A DNA stretch of 64,000 bases from Hedera helix. Its lineage: Eukaryota > Streptophyta > Magnoliopsida > Apiales > Araliaceae. Position numbers and translations under genes: made by a program. The stretch covers positions 8,841,533-8,905,532 of the forward strand of contig OX359282.1 in assembly GCA_947179155.2 (NCBI GenBank). The letters are read 5' to 3'. Shown here one piece after another: positions 1 to 12,485 of the stretch. How positions within the stretch are numbered: position 1 is the first letter of the stretch; every line of letters starts with the position of its first letter. The notes under the pieces are model-generated. The model was given only the letters and a program-made list of their open reading frames with translations. It did not search any database and was not told the origin of the DNA.

Positions 1-1199
1 ATTAATTTTCTTCACCTTCTGTTAATCAAACCTGCTACGGTAAGGGATATTATTTTCTTCCATACACCTAAATCGAAACTTATTATGGAACTATTGCTTC
101 TATAATTCCTGAAAATATTATATGTTCCATAATAGTTGAACTTCATTATTTCAACTGAACCTTCCTATTTTCTGAACCTTTCTGTTGAACTATAATCGTT
201 ATTCTGAACTGTGGATCTTGAATATCATTTTTAAATTTCACTCCACATCATGTTGGCAATTTGGACATTATTTGAATCTGCACAAAGTAAACTTCCGATA
301 CTTATTGTTTATCCTGTTCTTCTGTTCATCATTTGTATCACTGTTATTTGTATTAATCATCAAGAATCAAGTTGTTGTGAATATCTGTGGCCGGGGGCAC
401 AGATATGATATAATTGTTGAACAGATGATAGGTTAAAGGCGATATACTAGGTTAAAGGCGATACATCTGTTCGGTGTCTTTTATGGCACGTGGTGAATGT
501 TCTCTTTGGCCCGTAGTGCAAAGATGAACTGTTGGTTGGTATGATTATGACCAAAGGCTGAATCTGGTATAATCATGACCGTTGGTGCTTTATTGAATAT
601 CTTTGGCCCGTAGTGCAAAGATGAACTGTTGATTTGCATGATTATGACCAGGAACTGTGAATTTTTATTATCATGACTATTGGTATTTCAGATGATAAAA
701 GTTGATGATGTTTTTACTAAAAAGAGAAGCGAGTGGACATTATGGTCTGCATTATTCTTCTAATAGATTGCTCATTCCGCTGCTATTATTGATATGAACG
801 TTGTTTAAGAATTTAACTGCAGTTTTTGATATAAACCTTGTAGTCTATTGTATTCTATCAAGAACTCAACTGTTGAAGGCTAATGATAAATTATTCGTCA
901 TTATCTTAGTCATGATATTTCTTATTGGGCTATTTGAGCTCACCCTTTCTTTTCGTTCCATTGTTTTTCAACAGGAGATGAGAACGTAACGGGGTCTAGC
1001 CGGGGAATGGAGTGAGAGTGCGGGGATAGCTATCATAGTTTTCACGTGTTATAAAATAGTGTGGCAATAATAATGAAGACTTAGTTGTGTTGTATTATCC
1101 ACTGTATTGTTGTACGTTGTATTTCATTGTAATAATTTTGTTGTAGTCTTTTGACGACTCAAGTTTGGGCTGTGTGGGCTCAGATTTGGGGGCGTCACA
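1..1199 (+). mobile_element. Partial LTR (right end) of a long-LTR retrotransposon
   Basis: This stretch aligns by eye with the right part of the complete solo LTR at 31801-34399: shared blocks include the CTTTGGCCCGTAGTGCAAAG region, the AAGGCGATA motif and the closing GGGGGCGTCACA. The LTR ends with CA at 1199, and its left part lies outside the window, so solo versus full element cannot be decided. A direct repeat of about 100 bp (around 499-600 and 599-700) lies inside. The five bases that would be the right target duplication are 1200-1204 (GTTTT). The long LTR and these terminal bases resemble Ty3/Gypsy chromovirus LTRs, but lineage assignment is inference. Confidence 0.8.
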
Positions 1200-1498
1200 G
1201 TTTTCCCTTTATTATACTCCGTTTGTGCCATGAAAATGGTATCATTTGCAAAAAAAAAGATACAAAATAAAATTTATTCCACATAAGAAATCCACTTTTT
1301 ATTGATAGTAGTATAAAATGATACATTTTCTTCAAGTTGCAAATTTTGCTATGAAATAATTGCATAATTGCAAATTTTGCTACGAAATACAATGTCTATA
1401 TATGGTGTACCAAATCAACCACATGTTGTTACTCTTGTCAATTAGCTATTTCATTTTTTGAGACATTTGTAGAAGAATCTTTTGATTACGTTCTGCAG
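1200..1498 (+). other. Non-coding flank, probable intron remnant of the SCPL fragment
   Basis: AT-rich sequence between the LTR end and the first recognisable carboxypeptidase exon. It ends in a good splice acceptor (pyrimidine-rich, TTCTGCAG at 1491-1498). No coding potential is seen. An imperfect short repeat (GCAAATTTTGCTA) occurs twice near 1338 and 1370. Confidence 0.5.
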
Positions 1499-1851
1499 GT
1501 CCCTTCAGTTTTGAAAAGGGAAAGTCACAGGGGAAGCCTTCAGAAGCTTCATCTCAATCCATACAGCTGGTCCAAGATTATAACTTATTTAGGAATTAAA
1601 CTGTATATATTTTGCTTATCTGTAGGTCTTTTTCTCATTATTAAAGACATTTAATATTGTTGGATAAATATTTATGGTTTTACTTAATTTTCAGTTTTGC
1701 ATTCCATTTGTTTTCTTAATGAAATCATGTGTTGGTGACTATTGCTTGCTAGGTTTCCAATACTATATATTTGGACTCTCCTACTGGTGTTGGCTTTTTG
1801 TACTCAGGAAATAATGCTGATTACATTACTGGAGACCAAAAGACTGCCTAT

Positions 1852-2271
1852 TGTTGAGCCGATTTTGTACCTCAAAAGATTCGCTTCTTAACTTATATAT
1901 TGTAGTTCTTAAGCGTTTTTATTTCAATTTTATGCATTTTGGTGCATTTGTTTCAGGTTTGCATGGAAATTAGCTTGCAAGGGCATTTCAGTAATTTCGA
2001 AGCCAGGTTCATGCAGCTGCGTCAGGAAGTGAAGCAGCTGAGTCAAAGATGCTGTCTTTTCCAGAATGATCAGACGCAGCTGCGTGAGATATTGAAGCAG
2101 CTGCGTGACTTCAATGCAGCTGCGTGACTTTTGAAGCAGCTGCGTCATGCGATTTCAACGCAGCTGCGTTAAGGGTGAAGCAGCTGCATGAGTCAATTTC
2201 AACGCAGTTGAGTGATGGGTGAAGCAGCTGCGTCACGTTCAATCGACTGATTTCTCCCACGATGCCGAACA
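1852..2271 (+). repeat. Athila 5' LTR, internally deleted
   Basis: Aligned with the 3' LTR (14802-16267, 1,466 bp), this copy is only 420 bp long. It matches from the first base to GATGCCGA, then jumps to the last bases of the LTR (CGAACA) directly before the primer-binding site. The missing piece is about 1,046 bp and would include the 3' LTR's poly(A) run and right-hand half. The copy contains about ten of the ACGCAGCTGCGT-like palindromes, several altered by single changes. Confidence 0.9.
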
Positions 2272-2277
2272 AGTTTT

Positions 2278-2295
2278 TGGCGCTGTTGCCGGGGA
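2278..2295 (+). other. Primer-binding site, tRNA-Asp type
   Basis: TGGCGCTGTTGCCGGGGA starts six bases after the LTR end. It is complementary to the 3' end of plant tRNA-Asp including CCA, with one mismatch (T for C at the sixth base). This primer choice is characteristic of Athila elements. Confidence 0.85.
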
Positions 2296-2404
2296 CATTG
2301 TTTTAATTAAAGTGTTGATATTAGTTTTAATTGAAGTATTTCCTTGAGAAGGTTAATAAATTTTTAGTTTACTACCCTTCGTTTTCAGGTAATCTTGGTT
2401 GTAT

Positions 2405-3997
2405 ATGCAAACTCGTTCACAGGGTAAGGATACAGTTCCTTTCGAAGACAAGATTGAAAGAAGGTTACGTCGAATTCGGAACTATATTCAAGAAATAACG
2501 CAACACCAGGATCAGGTACAAGTGGAGCAAGTAAGAATGGCAGAGGAAGATGGGAAAAAGTCCTTACGGGACTATGCCACGCCGCAGATGACTGAGATAC
2601 AGTCAAGTATTACAAGACCAGCCATCACTGCGGCACAGTTTGAGATAAAGCCGGGAACAATTCAGATGGTTCAGAATTCTGTACAGTTTGGGGGGTTATC
2701 AAATGATGATCCTAGTATGCATTTGAGGAGTTTCTTGGAAATATGCGACACCTTCAAGTATCCAGGGGTTTCGGATGATGCGATTCGTTTGAGGCTCTTT
2801 CTGTTTACTTTGAGGGATAAGGCAAAGAGTTGGCTTCATTCATTGCCCCCGGGATCAATTACTACATGGGATGATTTGGTGCAGAAATTTCTGGCGAAGT
2901 TTTTCCCTTATGCAAAGACAGTGAAGATAAGATTTGAGATCACTACTTTTGCTCAGCAGGATTCAGAGACTTTATACGAAGCATGGGAAAGATTCAAGGA
3001 GTTGTCAAGGAAATGTCCGCATCATGGAATTCCAAAATGGCTTCAAGTGCAGACATTCTATAATGGGCTGGTACAAGCAGTGAGATCAAGTATAGATACA
3101 GCAGCGGGGGGAGATCTGATGGTCAAAAGTTGTGACGATGCATATGCCTTACTAGAAACCATGGCATCAAACAACTACCAATGGCCGACAGCAAGAATGA
3201 ATCCACCCAGGGCAGCTAGAGTTATCGAGTTAGATTCTGTTACAGCTTTGTCAGCACAAGTGTCGGCCCTAGCTAAGAAGATAGATGCAATGGGAAGTCA
3301 GAAGGTACAGCAAGTGGAAGTAATTTGCGAACTATGTGCCGGGAGTCATTCAAGTGATTAGTGCGCAATTAATCCAGAGTCGGTGCAATTTGTGTCCAAT
3401 TATAATCGTCAGCAAGGGGGGAATTCTAACAGTTACAATCCAGGGTGGCGTAATCATCCAAATTTTTCTTGGAGCAACAATCAATCTCAACAACAAGGAC
3501 AGAGTTCAAGAAATACATATCCCCCGGGGTTTCACAGTCAGCAGAATCAACAGCCTCAACAGCCGGATAAGTTGGCTCAGATGGAAGATATACTGGCTAA
3601 GTTGGTTAACCAGTTTGATTCTACGGTGAAGACTCAGGCTGTAGCTATAAAGAATCTGGAGAACCAAATGGGACAAATAGCTCATGCATTGAACAATAGA
3701 CCTCAAGGATCGTTTTCAAGTGATACGGAGGTAAACCCGAAGCGAGATGGTAAAGAGCATTGTAAGGTTGTTGAACTCATGAGTGGTAGAGAATTGCATG
3801 GTGCTAAGGAAAAACAAGGCGAAGTTTTGGAAAAAGAGAAAGAGGACGAGGGTACTTCAAAGTCTCAAGTCACAGAGAGGGTTAATATGGATAGGAAACC
3901 TAATGAGATTCCTAACGTCCCGTTTCCACAGAGATTGCAGAAACAGAAGGTTGATAAGCAGTTTTCAAAGTTTCTAGAGGTTTTCAAGAATCTGTAA
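2405..3997 (+). pseudogene. Athila gag, interrupted by a stop codon
   Basis: The ATG at 2405 opens with MQTRSQG, as is usual for Athila Gag. A retrotransposon gag domain covers roughly residues 50-230; recognisable motifs are LRDYATP, FLEICDTFKYPGVSDDAIRLR, WLHSLPPGSITTWDDL, EAWERFKEL and RKCPHHG. A C-rich segment (CELCAGSHSSD) precedes an in-frame TAG at 3359-3361. The frame then continues unbroken with a Q/N-rich stretch and a basic/acidic linker to a TAA at 3995-3997, where pol-type sequence follows in the same frame. The normal role is the capsid of the retrotransposon particle. The first stop sits where a CAG glutamine codon is likely, in a CHG methylation context. Confidence 0.9.
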
Positions 3998-6900
3998 ATT
4001 AACATTCCTTTTGCAGATGCATTGGAACAGATGCCGAGTTATGTGAAGTTTATGAAGGACATCTTGTCCAAGAAAAGGAGGCTGGGCGATTATGAAACCG
4101 TTGCATTAACTGAAGAGTGCAGCGCCATTTTACAGAAGAAGTTGCCTCCAAAGTTAAAGGATCCGGGAAGCTTTAACATACCGTGTACTATTAGGAGTCA
4201 ACACTTCAGTCGTTGCCTATGTGATTTGGGTGCCAGTATAAATCGCATGCCCTTCTCGGTTTATCAACAATTGGGTCTTAAGGAAGCAACTCCTACAAAC
4301 GTAACACTCCAGCTTGCAGACAGATCTCTTACATATCCACGAGGTATAGTGGAAGATGTGTTAGTTAAGGTTGATAAATTCATATTCCCAGCGGACTTCA
4401 TTATTTTGGATTATGAGGAGGATCAAGATATTCCTATCATCCTAGGAAAACCGTTTCTTGCTACTGGGAGAACTTTGATAGATGTTCAGAAGGGGCAATT
4501 GACGATGAGGGTGCAGGACCAAGAAGTGACGTTCGATGTGCTGAAGGCAATGAAATTTCCTAATGAGAATGCTGAGTGTTTAAGAGTTGATATTGTGGAT
4601 GAATTCGTGAACGAGATGTTTTTGGGAAACAGTATCAGTGATCCACTAGAGAAGTCAATCAGTATTGAGGAAATTTCGGGGTGTGAGCAAGCGATGGAGT
4701 ACGTGCAATTAATGGATGCTGCACCGAGGTTTACAAAGTTCAGGCAACATTTTGAGGAACTTGATTACTCGGGAAGTTCAAAGGCAAATGGGAAGTCTTC
4801 TTTTGAGGTGCCACCAGTCTTGGAGCTGAAGCAATTGCCTAACCACCTTAGGTATGCTTATTTGGGTGAGGCGTCTACTTTGCCTGTCATTATTTCAGCA
4901 TCGTTGGACGAAGTTCAAGAAGAGAAATTGCTGAGGGTGCTTCGGGACTGCAAATCAGCTATTGGATGGGTCTTAGCAGATATCAAAGGTATTAGTCCAT
5001 CGTTTTGCATGCATAAAATTTTATTGGAGGATGATGCAAAGCCAGTAGTTGATCAACAGAGAAGGTTAAATCCAATTATGAAGGAGGTGGTGAGGAAAGA
5101 AATAATTAAGTGGTTAGATGCTGGGATTATCTACCCAATTTCAGACAGTGCTTGGGTAAGCCCGGTTCATTGTGTCCCGAAGAAAGGGGGCATGACAGTT
5201 GTTCCTAATGAGAATAACGAGTTAATTCCGACGAGAACTGTTACGGGGTGGCGAGTGTGCTTGGATTATAGAAAGTTGAATAAAGCCACGCGTAAGGATC
5301 ATTTCCCCTTGCCGTTCATTGATCAGATGCTGTATCGACTTGCGGGACATGAATATTACTGTTTGTTAGACGGGTATTCAGGGTACAATCAGATAGCCAT
5401 TGCGCCAGAAGATTAGGAGAAAACGACTTTTACATGTCCATATGGAACATTCGCTTTCAGGAGAATGTCGTTTGGTTTGTGCAATGCTTCAGCGACTTTT
5501 CAACGGTGCATGATGGCTATATTCTCGGATATGGTCGAGCGGAATTTAGAAGTCTTTATGGATGACTTCTCGGTTTTTGGTGATTCATTTGATGTCTGCT
5601 TGAAGAATCTAACGTTGGTGCTGAGAAGATGTATGGAAACGAATTTGGTCTTAAATTGGGAGAAGTGCCACTTCATGGTTCAAGAAGGGATTATCTTGGA
5701 ACATCGAGTGTCAGTAAAAGGTATTGAAGTCGATAAAGCGAAGATTGAAGCTATTGAAAAGTTGTCTCCTCCAAATTCAATCAAGGGTATTCGTAGCTTC
5801 TTGGGTCATGCAGGGTTTTACCGAAGGTTCATCAAGGATTTTTCTAAGATTACAAAGCCGTTGTGCAGTTTACTAGAGAAAGAAGTCCCATTTGAGTTTG
5901 ATGAAGCATGCCTCACAGCTTTTGAGATTTTGAAGCGGAAATTGATAACAGCTCCGGTGGTAGTAGCTCCAGATTGGGGTCATCCTTTTGAGTTGATGTG
6001 CGATGCAAGTGACTTCGCAATTGGGGCAGTTCTGGGCCAACGTAAAGACAAGGTATTTCAAGCTATTTATTATGCCAGTAGGACTTTGACTGATGCTCAG
6101 CTAAATTATACAACCACAGAAAATGAGTTGTTAGCTGTAGTGTTTGCCTTTGACAAGTTCCGTCCATATCTCATTGGAACGAAGGTTATTGTCTACACGG
6201 ACCATTCAGCAATTAAGTACCTCGTTGCAAAGAAATATGCTAAGCCTAGATTGATCCGTTGGGTTTTGTTACTTCAAGAGTTCGAACTGGAGATTCGGGA
6301 CAAAAAAGGAACTGAAAATCAGATAGCAGATCATTTGTCTAGAATGGAGCAGCCCAGAAACAATGAGATGGCAGTCAACGATAACTTCCCAGACGAACAG
6401 TTGTTTGTAATTACGTCTGAGGTACCGTGGTATGCCGATTTGGTAAATTATATTGTTGGGAAGGTCATACCTTCAGAACTGTCAAGTCAACAGAGGAAGA
6501 GGTTTTTATATGATGTACGGCAATATCTATGGGATAAGCCATTTTTGTACAAGAGTTGTGCCGACCAGTTAGTAAGACGTTGTGTTCCTCAAGAAGAGAT
6601 GGGAAGCATTCTCCAACAATGTCATGCATCGGGATATGGAGGACATTATGGAGGCCAAAGAACAGCTGCTAAGGTTCTTCAATCAGGTTTTTTCTGGCCT
6701 ACGTTATTTAAGGATGCTTATTCATTTGTTCTACATTGTGATCGATGCCAAAGGGTAGGTAATATTTCGAAAAGACAGGAGATGCCCTTTAATTCTATTT
6801 TAGAAGTTGAAATGTTTGACGTTTGGGGTATCAATTTCATGGGACCTTTTCCCTTATCTTTTAACAATTCTTATATCCTTGTAGCAGTCGACTATGTATC

Positions 6901-7171
6901 TAAATGGGTAGAAGCAATTGCAACCTCCACTAATGATGCTAAGGTGGTAACTAAGTTTTTGCAACGTAATATCTTTACAAGATTTGGGACACCTAGAGCA
7001 ATAATCAGTGATGGAGGATTTCACTTCTGCAACAGACAATTTAACGCCTTATTAGCGAAATATGGAGTCAAGCATAAAGTTGCTACTGCTTACCACCCAC
7101 AAACAAGTCGACAAGCAGAGATTTCAAACAGAGAAGTGAAAAGGATCTTGGAGAAGACAGTAAATCCTAAT
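3998..7171 (+). pseudogene. Athila pol: protease, reverse transcriptase, RNase H, integrase (5' part)
   Basis: Same frame as gag. The aspartic protease lies near 4200-4460 (LCDLGASINRMPF; IPIILGKPFL). Reverse transcriptase spans about 5000-5750, with WRVCLDYRKLNKATRKDHFPL, YSGYNQIAI and the catalytic FMDDFSVFG. RNase H spans about 5940-6340 (LMCDASDFAIGAVLG, TENELLAVVFAFDKFRPYL, YTDHSAIKYL). Integrase begins near 6600 with an HHCC zinc finger (H-A-S-G-Y-G-G-H and C-D-R-C); the D,D,E core has FDVWGI, IISDGG and QAEISNRE. An in-frame TAG at 5414-5416 separates RT motifs. The frame is cut in integrase at 7171 by the nested LTR and resumes at 10790 once the insert and one target copy are discounted. 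No frameshift is seen. Confidence 0.92.
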
Positions 7172-10100
7172 TGTAATGACCGAGAATATTACGTCGCATT
7201 ATAAATATATTTAGAAAATATTTATCAATGAAGAATGTTGCATTTAATTAAGCATCGTGTGATTTAATTGATAAACCAATCAAGTAAATTGCCTAGCCCA
7301 TTGATTTAATTATTGGAGGCCCAAGTAGATTTAATGGGTAGCCCAACCAATTTAGTACTAACCCAAGTGTTGGTAGTAGTAATCAATGTTACAATTAGTA
7401 GCCCAAATTGGAATTTAATATAAAGCCCAACCTAAATTAATGTTGAAAATAATCGTAGGCCCAATCATTAATTAATTGAGGCCCAAGGTGATTGTTAGTA
7501 AAAGTCTAATGAATGAATTAAATTCTAGCCCTAGACTTAGCCCAACATGTATGTATTGGCAATTATATATATATGTATTGATATATATATTTAAGCACTT
7601 GAATTGGGCATTAAAAGAAAAGGAAAAAATGAAGGAATTATTGAATTTTTGCTCAGATTTTTGACAGTTTTAGTGGCTGATTTGGGGCTCATTTATCAAG
7701 TCATTTAGGAGCTCAATGTCTTGGGAAGAACCAAGGCTAGTAGGCCTATTAGTTGATGGATGGGTGATGGGTGTATACTTACACTAAATGTAAGTATTTC
7801 TATCATCTAATAACAACTAATACACTCACTCTCTCCTATCATCCATCATCTTATTTTTCATCTACCAAGTTGCTAGAGAGCAAAAGAGTTAGAGAGAAAA
7901 GAAAAGTTGAGAGCAAAATATAGAGAAAGTAAGAAAAAGGAAGAGAAACCCTAGAAAAATCAAGATCAAGCAAGAAGCAAGATCATCAACCATACCAAGA
8001 TAGATCATCCAAGTCTCATCTCATTCCTAACAAGAGAAAAAGAGCTACCAAGAGGTTTAAAAGTTTTCAAACCTAGCTTTCCATTTTAATATATGTTTTG
8101 TGTATGTTTTAAGTGATTTTATTGGTCAAAAATGTGTTTTGATGGTAGAAAACTATTTTTAAAGATCTTGATGCTTAAAACCATGCTAGACTAATATATC
8201 TAGAGTTTAATGGGTTTAACATGAGTTTTGGTATTCATTTATGTGAAAAAGTTTAACAAAACATGAAAGCGATTTTCGCCGGAAAAATCCTAAACTGAGC
8301 AGCGGGTTGCCGGATTTACTGTTCACGTTCCGTAAGTCGTATTCATGATCCGTCAACTTTGGGTGATAGTACTATAAGATAGGAAGATTTTCCAAGTGGT
8401 ACGACTGAAAAATATTAAACGAGCTATTTATGGTGATTTTCCTAGCAAAACAGTTCCTGCCGAAAAAATCTGAAAAAGCCTACTGCCAGGATCTTGTGAG
8501 GGCTGTTTTGGCAACTTTTCTTGATCTAAAAATTCCGTCCATTTTACAGATGATATTATATGGTATATAGCAGCCACTGTCCAAAAATGAGCTCCATCCG
8601 ACGTCGTATGAGGGAGTTATGACCCAACGATTTTCCAAGTTTTAAAAGCATAATACGGAAATATCTTGAAAAGTATAACTTAGAAAATTATGAAATTTTT
8701 ACTAGAAGTGTTATCTGATAGCAGTAAGATACTTTAGAAATTTCAGAATTTTCTGATGAAAATTAAAGTTTTAATAAATGATACCATTTTGGACAGAAAC
8801 GGGCCATTTAAAAATAGTAAATAAGGTTGAAAAATTAAAAGAAAATTATTTTGTGTATAAAATAAAATATACTACAGATATCCAAGAGATATAAAAATAA
8901 TAAGTCAAGTTGGTATTTTTGATAAATACACTTGATTTAAGAGAAATAAAGATAATAGCATAATTAAGGATGTATGAGTTAATTTTATTAAATAATACAT
9001 AAAGGTAATTATTTGTTATTTAACTTGTATTAAATAATAAATAAATTAAATAAAAAGGAATTAAATTAGTTATTTATTACTAAATAATAAATAAAGGAAA
9101 GGAGTAAAGAAATTAATAAAATAATTAAACAATTTACCTTTAAATTGTTTAAGTTGTTAATATTACTAAGTAACTTAAAATATTATTAAATAATAATATT
9201 AGTTAAAATAATTGTAAATGATTAAGTTATTATTAAATGATTAATAATAATAATAAAAGATTAAATTATTATTAAAGATTAATAATAATATTAAATGATT
9301 AAATTATTATTAAATAATTAATAATAATAGTAAATGATTAAATTATTATTTAAATGAGTAATAATAATAGTATGTAATTAAATTGTTATTAAATGATTAA
9401 TAATAATAGTACCTCATTAAATTATTAATAAATGATTAATAATAATAGTAACTCATTAAATTATTATTAAACGATTAATAATAATGTTAATTAATTAAAT
9501 TATTATTAAATAATTAATAATAATAGTAACTCGCTAAATTATTATTAAATGATTAATAATAATAGTAGGTATTCAATTAAGATGTTATTGAGTTATTAAT
9601 AACATTTGTAAATGAACTTGATATTAATAATATTATATTAATAATATTATTAGGTAACTAAAATGTATCCAAGTGTGATAATATTGTCGTGAAAGCTACG
9701 TGTTGTTAAATAGAGGATTATGTGCTTTAGTAGCAGTAAGCATAATAGTAATATATGAATCTCTATGTGTTATACTAATTGAAAGATAAACTTATTTAAT
9801 ACTAGGTATATCAAAGGCTGTAAATTAAGTTGTGTGAGTTGTAGTCAACAACTGAGGCAAGTTTCCTAACTCAAACTTGAACTATTATTTTTGAGCATGT
9901 CAAATGGGTTAATTTATCGTTAATTATTCCATGTAAATGCCAGTATTGATATTCGCACATTGATGCATTTGAAAAATATGTTCTATCATTGAACAAGTAA
10001 ATTATTTAAAGTTCTTTATTTCATGAACTGTTCAACAAATGGGTCTACGCCATTTGTTTCGGCTGGACATATAAAGTAAATATTTTTAAAAGCTATTCCA

Positions 10101-10784
10101 AACCAGTTGAGTGGTGTGGAAGTCTTGTACTGAGAGAACAAACCCTAAATGGGGAATTATAAGTGTCATAGTTCGACATGGTCAGAGTTTAATGTTATGC
10201 ATATACATGTTGTACAAGAGGCTGATCCCCTCGAGTACAGTCTGATTTATAAAAGGATAATCGGAAGGTTGTTTCCTTGGAAACGTTCAGGGTCGGTTGG
10301 ACCACTCAGCAGTAAATAATCATCTTTCATTCCTTCGTTTGAATTTTGATTATCTTATCAGTCATTTCATTAACTTCTATAAATTGTTGAGCTTTCACTT
10401 TATTCGCAGTTATTCATGATATGTCTGTATTATTTTAAATTTGCTGAGCATATTAGTTGCTCACTCTTGCTATATATATCATGAACTAATTGCAGTTAGG
10501 CCTGAGCACTCCAAGAAGGACAAAGGCAAGGGCAAGCTTTAAAAATAGTTTAAATACTTCTATTCCTGTTTTGTAAACCATGGAACCCTGTTTATATTAA
10601 TAGGATCGTTATGATGAAATTTTATTAAGGTTGAGACCTTGGGACCGTAGTAAGCCTTTTGTAATGAACAACTTATGTTTATTTATTCCGCATTTAGTAA
10701 TATATGTTGTTTAAGAGGTGATGTATGTATTTGATCGTGAGCACCAAATCCGAGGTATTGGTATCTGAATTTGGGGGTGTCACA
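7172..10784 (+). mobile_element. Solo LTR (3.6 kb) nested in Athila integrase
   Basis: The insert starts TGTAATGACC and ends GGGGGTGTCACA. It is flanked by the perfect 5-bp direct repeat CTAAT (7167-7171 and 10785-10789), and integrase coding resumes in frame on the far side. It contains no retrotransposon coding sequence, so it is best read as a solo LTR left by LTR-LTR recombination. The ends resemble those of the LTRs at 1-1199 and 31801-34399 (TGTAA... and ...GTCACA), but the bodies do not match: a related but different family. A purine-rich, CT-rich zone near 7800-8060 could be the LTR promoter and leader. Chromovirus (Tekay/Del-like) origin is suspected from LTR length and ends only. 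Confidence 0.9.
9180..9570 (+). repeat. AT-only minisatellite inside the nested LTR
   Basis: About nine or ten imperfect copies of a unit near 39-40 bp, built around TGATTAATAATAATAGTA followed by CATTAAATTATTATTAAA-like sequence. The array sits inside the solo LTR and is almost pure A/T. Copy number is estimated by eye. Confidence 0.7.
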
Positions 10785-11326
10785 CTAATCGTAAGGATTG
10801 GTCCGTTAAGCTCGATGATGCACTTTGGGCATATAGAACAGCGTTTAAGACACCACTTGGAATGTCACCTTATCGGTTGGTTTTTGGGAAAGCTTGTCAT
10901 TTGCCGGTGGAATTAGAACATCATGCATACTGGGCAACTCGGAAGTTAAATTGGGATTTTACCCGAGCTGGTGAGGAACGGTTGCTACAATTAAACGAGA
11001 TGGAGGAGTTTCGACTTCAGTCCTACGAAAACGCAAAAATTTACAAGGAACGGGTAAAACGTTGGCATGACAAACACATTGTGGACCGAAAGTTTGAACC
11101 AGGTCAATCGGTGTTATTGTTCAATTCCCGACTCCGACTTTTCCCGGAAAAGCTGAAATCACGGTGGTCAGGTCCTTTTACAATTCATGTTGTTTATCCG
11201 TATGGGGCGGTGGAGTTAAAAGGCAATGATTCAGAGACTACGTTTAAGGTGAATGGGCAAAGACTCAAACATTACTGGGGAGACACCCTCAATAGGATGA
11301 AATCCTTGGTCTCTTTCTCAACTTAA
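10785..11326 (+). pseudogene. Athila pol 3' end: integrase C-terminal part
   Basis: Starts with the second CTAAT target copy, then continues the integrase frame: LDDALWAYRTAFKTPLG, MSPYRLVFGKACHLPVELEH and YWATRKLNWDF. A basic C-terminal region follows (KRWHDKHI, FEPGQSVLLFNSRLRLFPEKLKSRWSGPF), typical of plant Gypsy integrase tails. A TAA at 11324-11326 ends pol. Just downstream, at about 11357-11386, lies AAGCGCTGTGTGGGAGGCAACCCA-like sequence, a conserved post-pol hallmark of Athila elements. Confidence 0.9.
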
Positions 11327-12485
11327 ACAGGGGGTAATGTCAGGCTGATGACAATAAAACAAGCGCTGTGTGGGAGGCAACCCAAATTTCATTTCTTTTA
11401 AGTTGATTAATTTCATGAAAATAATTTGTTGAGTTTATGCAAATTTCTGGTTTATAATTTGTGTTGCATATAATTTGACTAATGTATGTCAGGTACAATA
11501 CTTCAATGTTGTCAAACCTTCACGGAAGAAGACAAGGAGTTGGAAATTTTAAAATAGTGGTTGACGCCCCTGCGTCTGAAATCACGCCCCTGCGTAACAA
11601 CTTACTGTAATTGAAGGGAATTCGTTTGAGGCGTTGACGCACCTGCGTCAGGAATGGAAGCAGCTGCGTGAGACTTGACGCCCCTGCGTCTGAAATCACG
11701 CCCCTGCGTCAGAACTCACTGGAAAAGTGGCAACCGTTGACGCACCTGCGTCAGGAATCGACGCAGCTGCGTGAGACTTGACGCCCCTGCGTCTGAAATC
11801 ACGCCCCTGCGTCATAACTCACTGGAAATGTTGCAACCGTAGACGCACCTGCGTCCCAATCCAACGCAGCTGCATTCAAATCAACGCCCCTGCGTTCAAA
11901 TCAATGCCCCTGCGTCACACCTTATAAAATCAGACATGACGCAGCTGCGTCAAAATCCTACGCAGCTGCGTGACGGGGAATTTTAAAGTTAAACGGACGA
12001 CTGCATAAACCGTGTGCCACTTCATCTGCCTCTCTTGACAGCTTACGCTTCTTCCGTGAACCCCTTTCACTTCCACCCTCAGTTACGTCCGTTATACATG
12101 CACAAGGAGTTGAATGGTGTGTTTTGGAACCTTTAAATAGAACTCTCAGGCTTACAACATAATCACAGAACTCCCATTGCCTTCTGCTCCTAAGGCAACA
12201 CCAAGTTCCGGCGTCTTCTCATACATATTCAAGTAAGAATTTACTTTGACATATTTCATATACTTCGTCGGGGATAGTGATTGATTCTTGCATATATATA
12301 CAAATTGTTGTGTTTGGGAATTCTGAGTGAGTACTAGTGGGGGGTTTATTCAAGCATCAAACCTATAAGCTTGGGGGTTGTCAACAAGGTACCCTCCAAC
12401 TGTTTGTTAAAAGTCCTCAAAGAAAGAGCAAAGTTGTTCTGGGATTTGGTTTGTGTTTCGACAAGTTTGGAAGGTTGTGAGATCA
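11327..12485 (+). repeat. Athila inter-ORF region with 12-mer palindrome array
   Basis: Non-coding spacer between pol and the second ORF. From 11563 to about 11971 it holds some 16 copies of ACGC(A/C)(G/C)CTGCGT-type 12-mers in three flavours: ACGCAGCTGCGT (perfect palindrome), ACGCACCTGCGT and ACGCCCCTGCGT, usually spaced 20-25 bp. They sit in a higher-order unit of about 100 bp repeated two to three times (11630-11740, 11735-11855). The same core occurs in both LTRs. The rest (11990-12485) may be leader sequence for the downstream ORF. Confidence 0.8.

Noticed and set aside
1930..2148. Minus-strand ORF with repeated LTQLLQ-type residues, repeated at 14880-15098
   Set aside because: It is a by-product of the palindromic 12-mer array in the LTRs, with no start context or family match.
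11563..11971. CRISPR-like spacing of the 12-mer array
   Set aside because: Repeats are too short and spacers are repetitive; the context is a plant retrotransposon.
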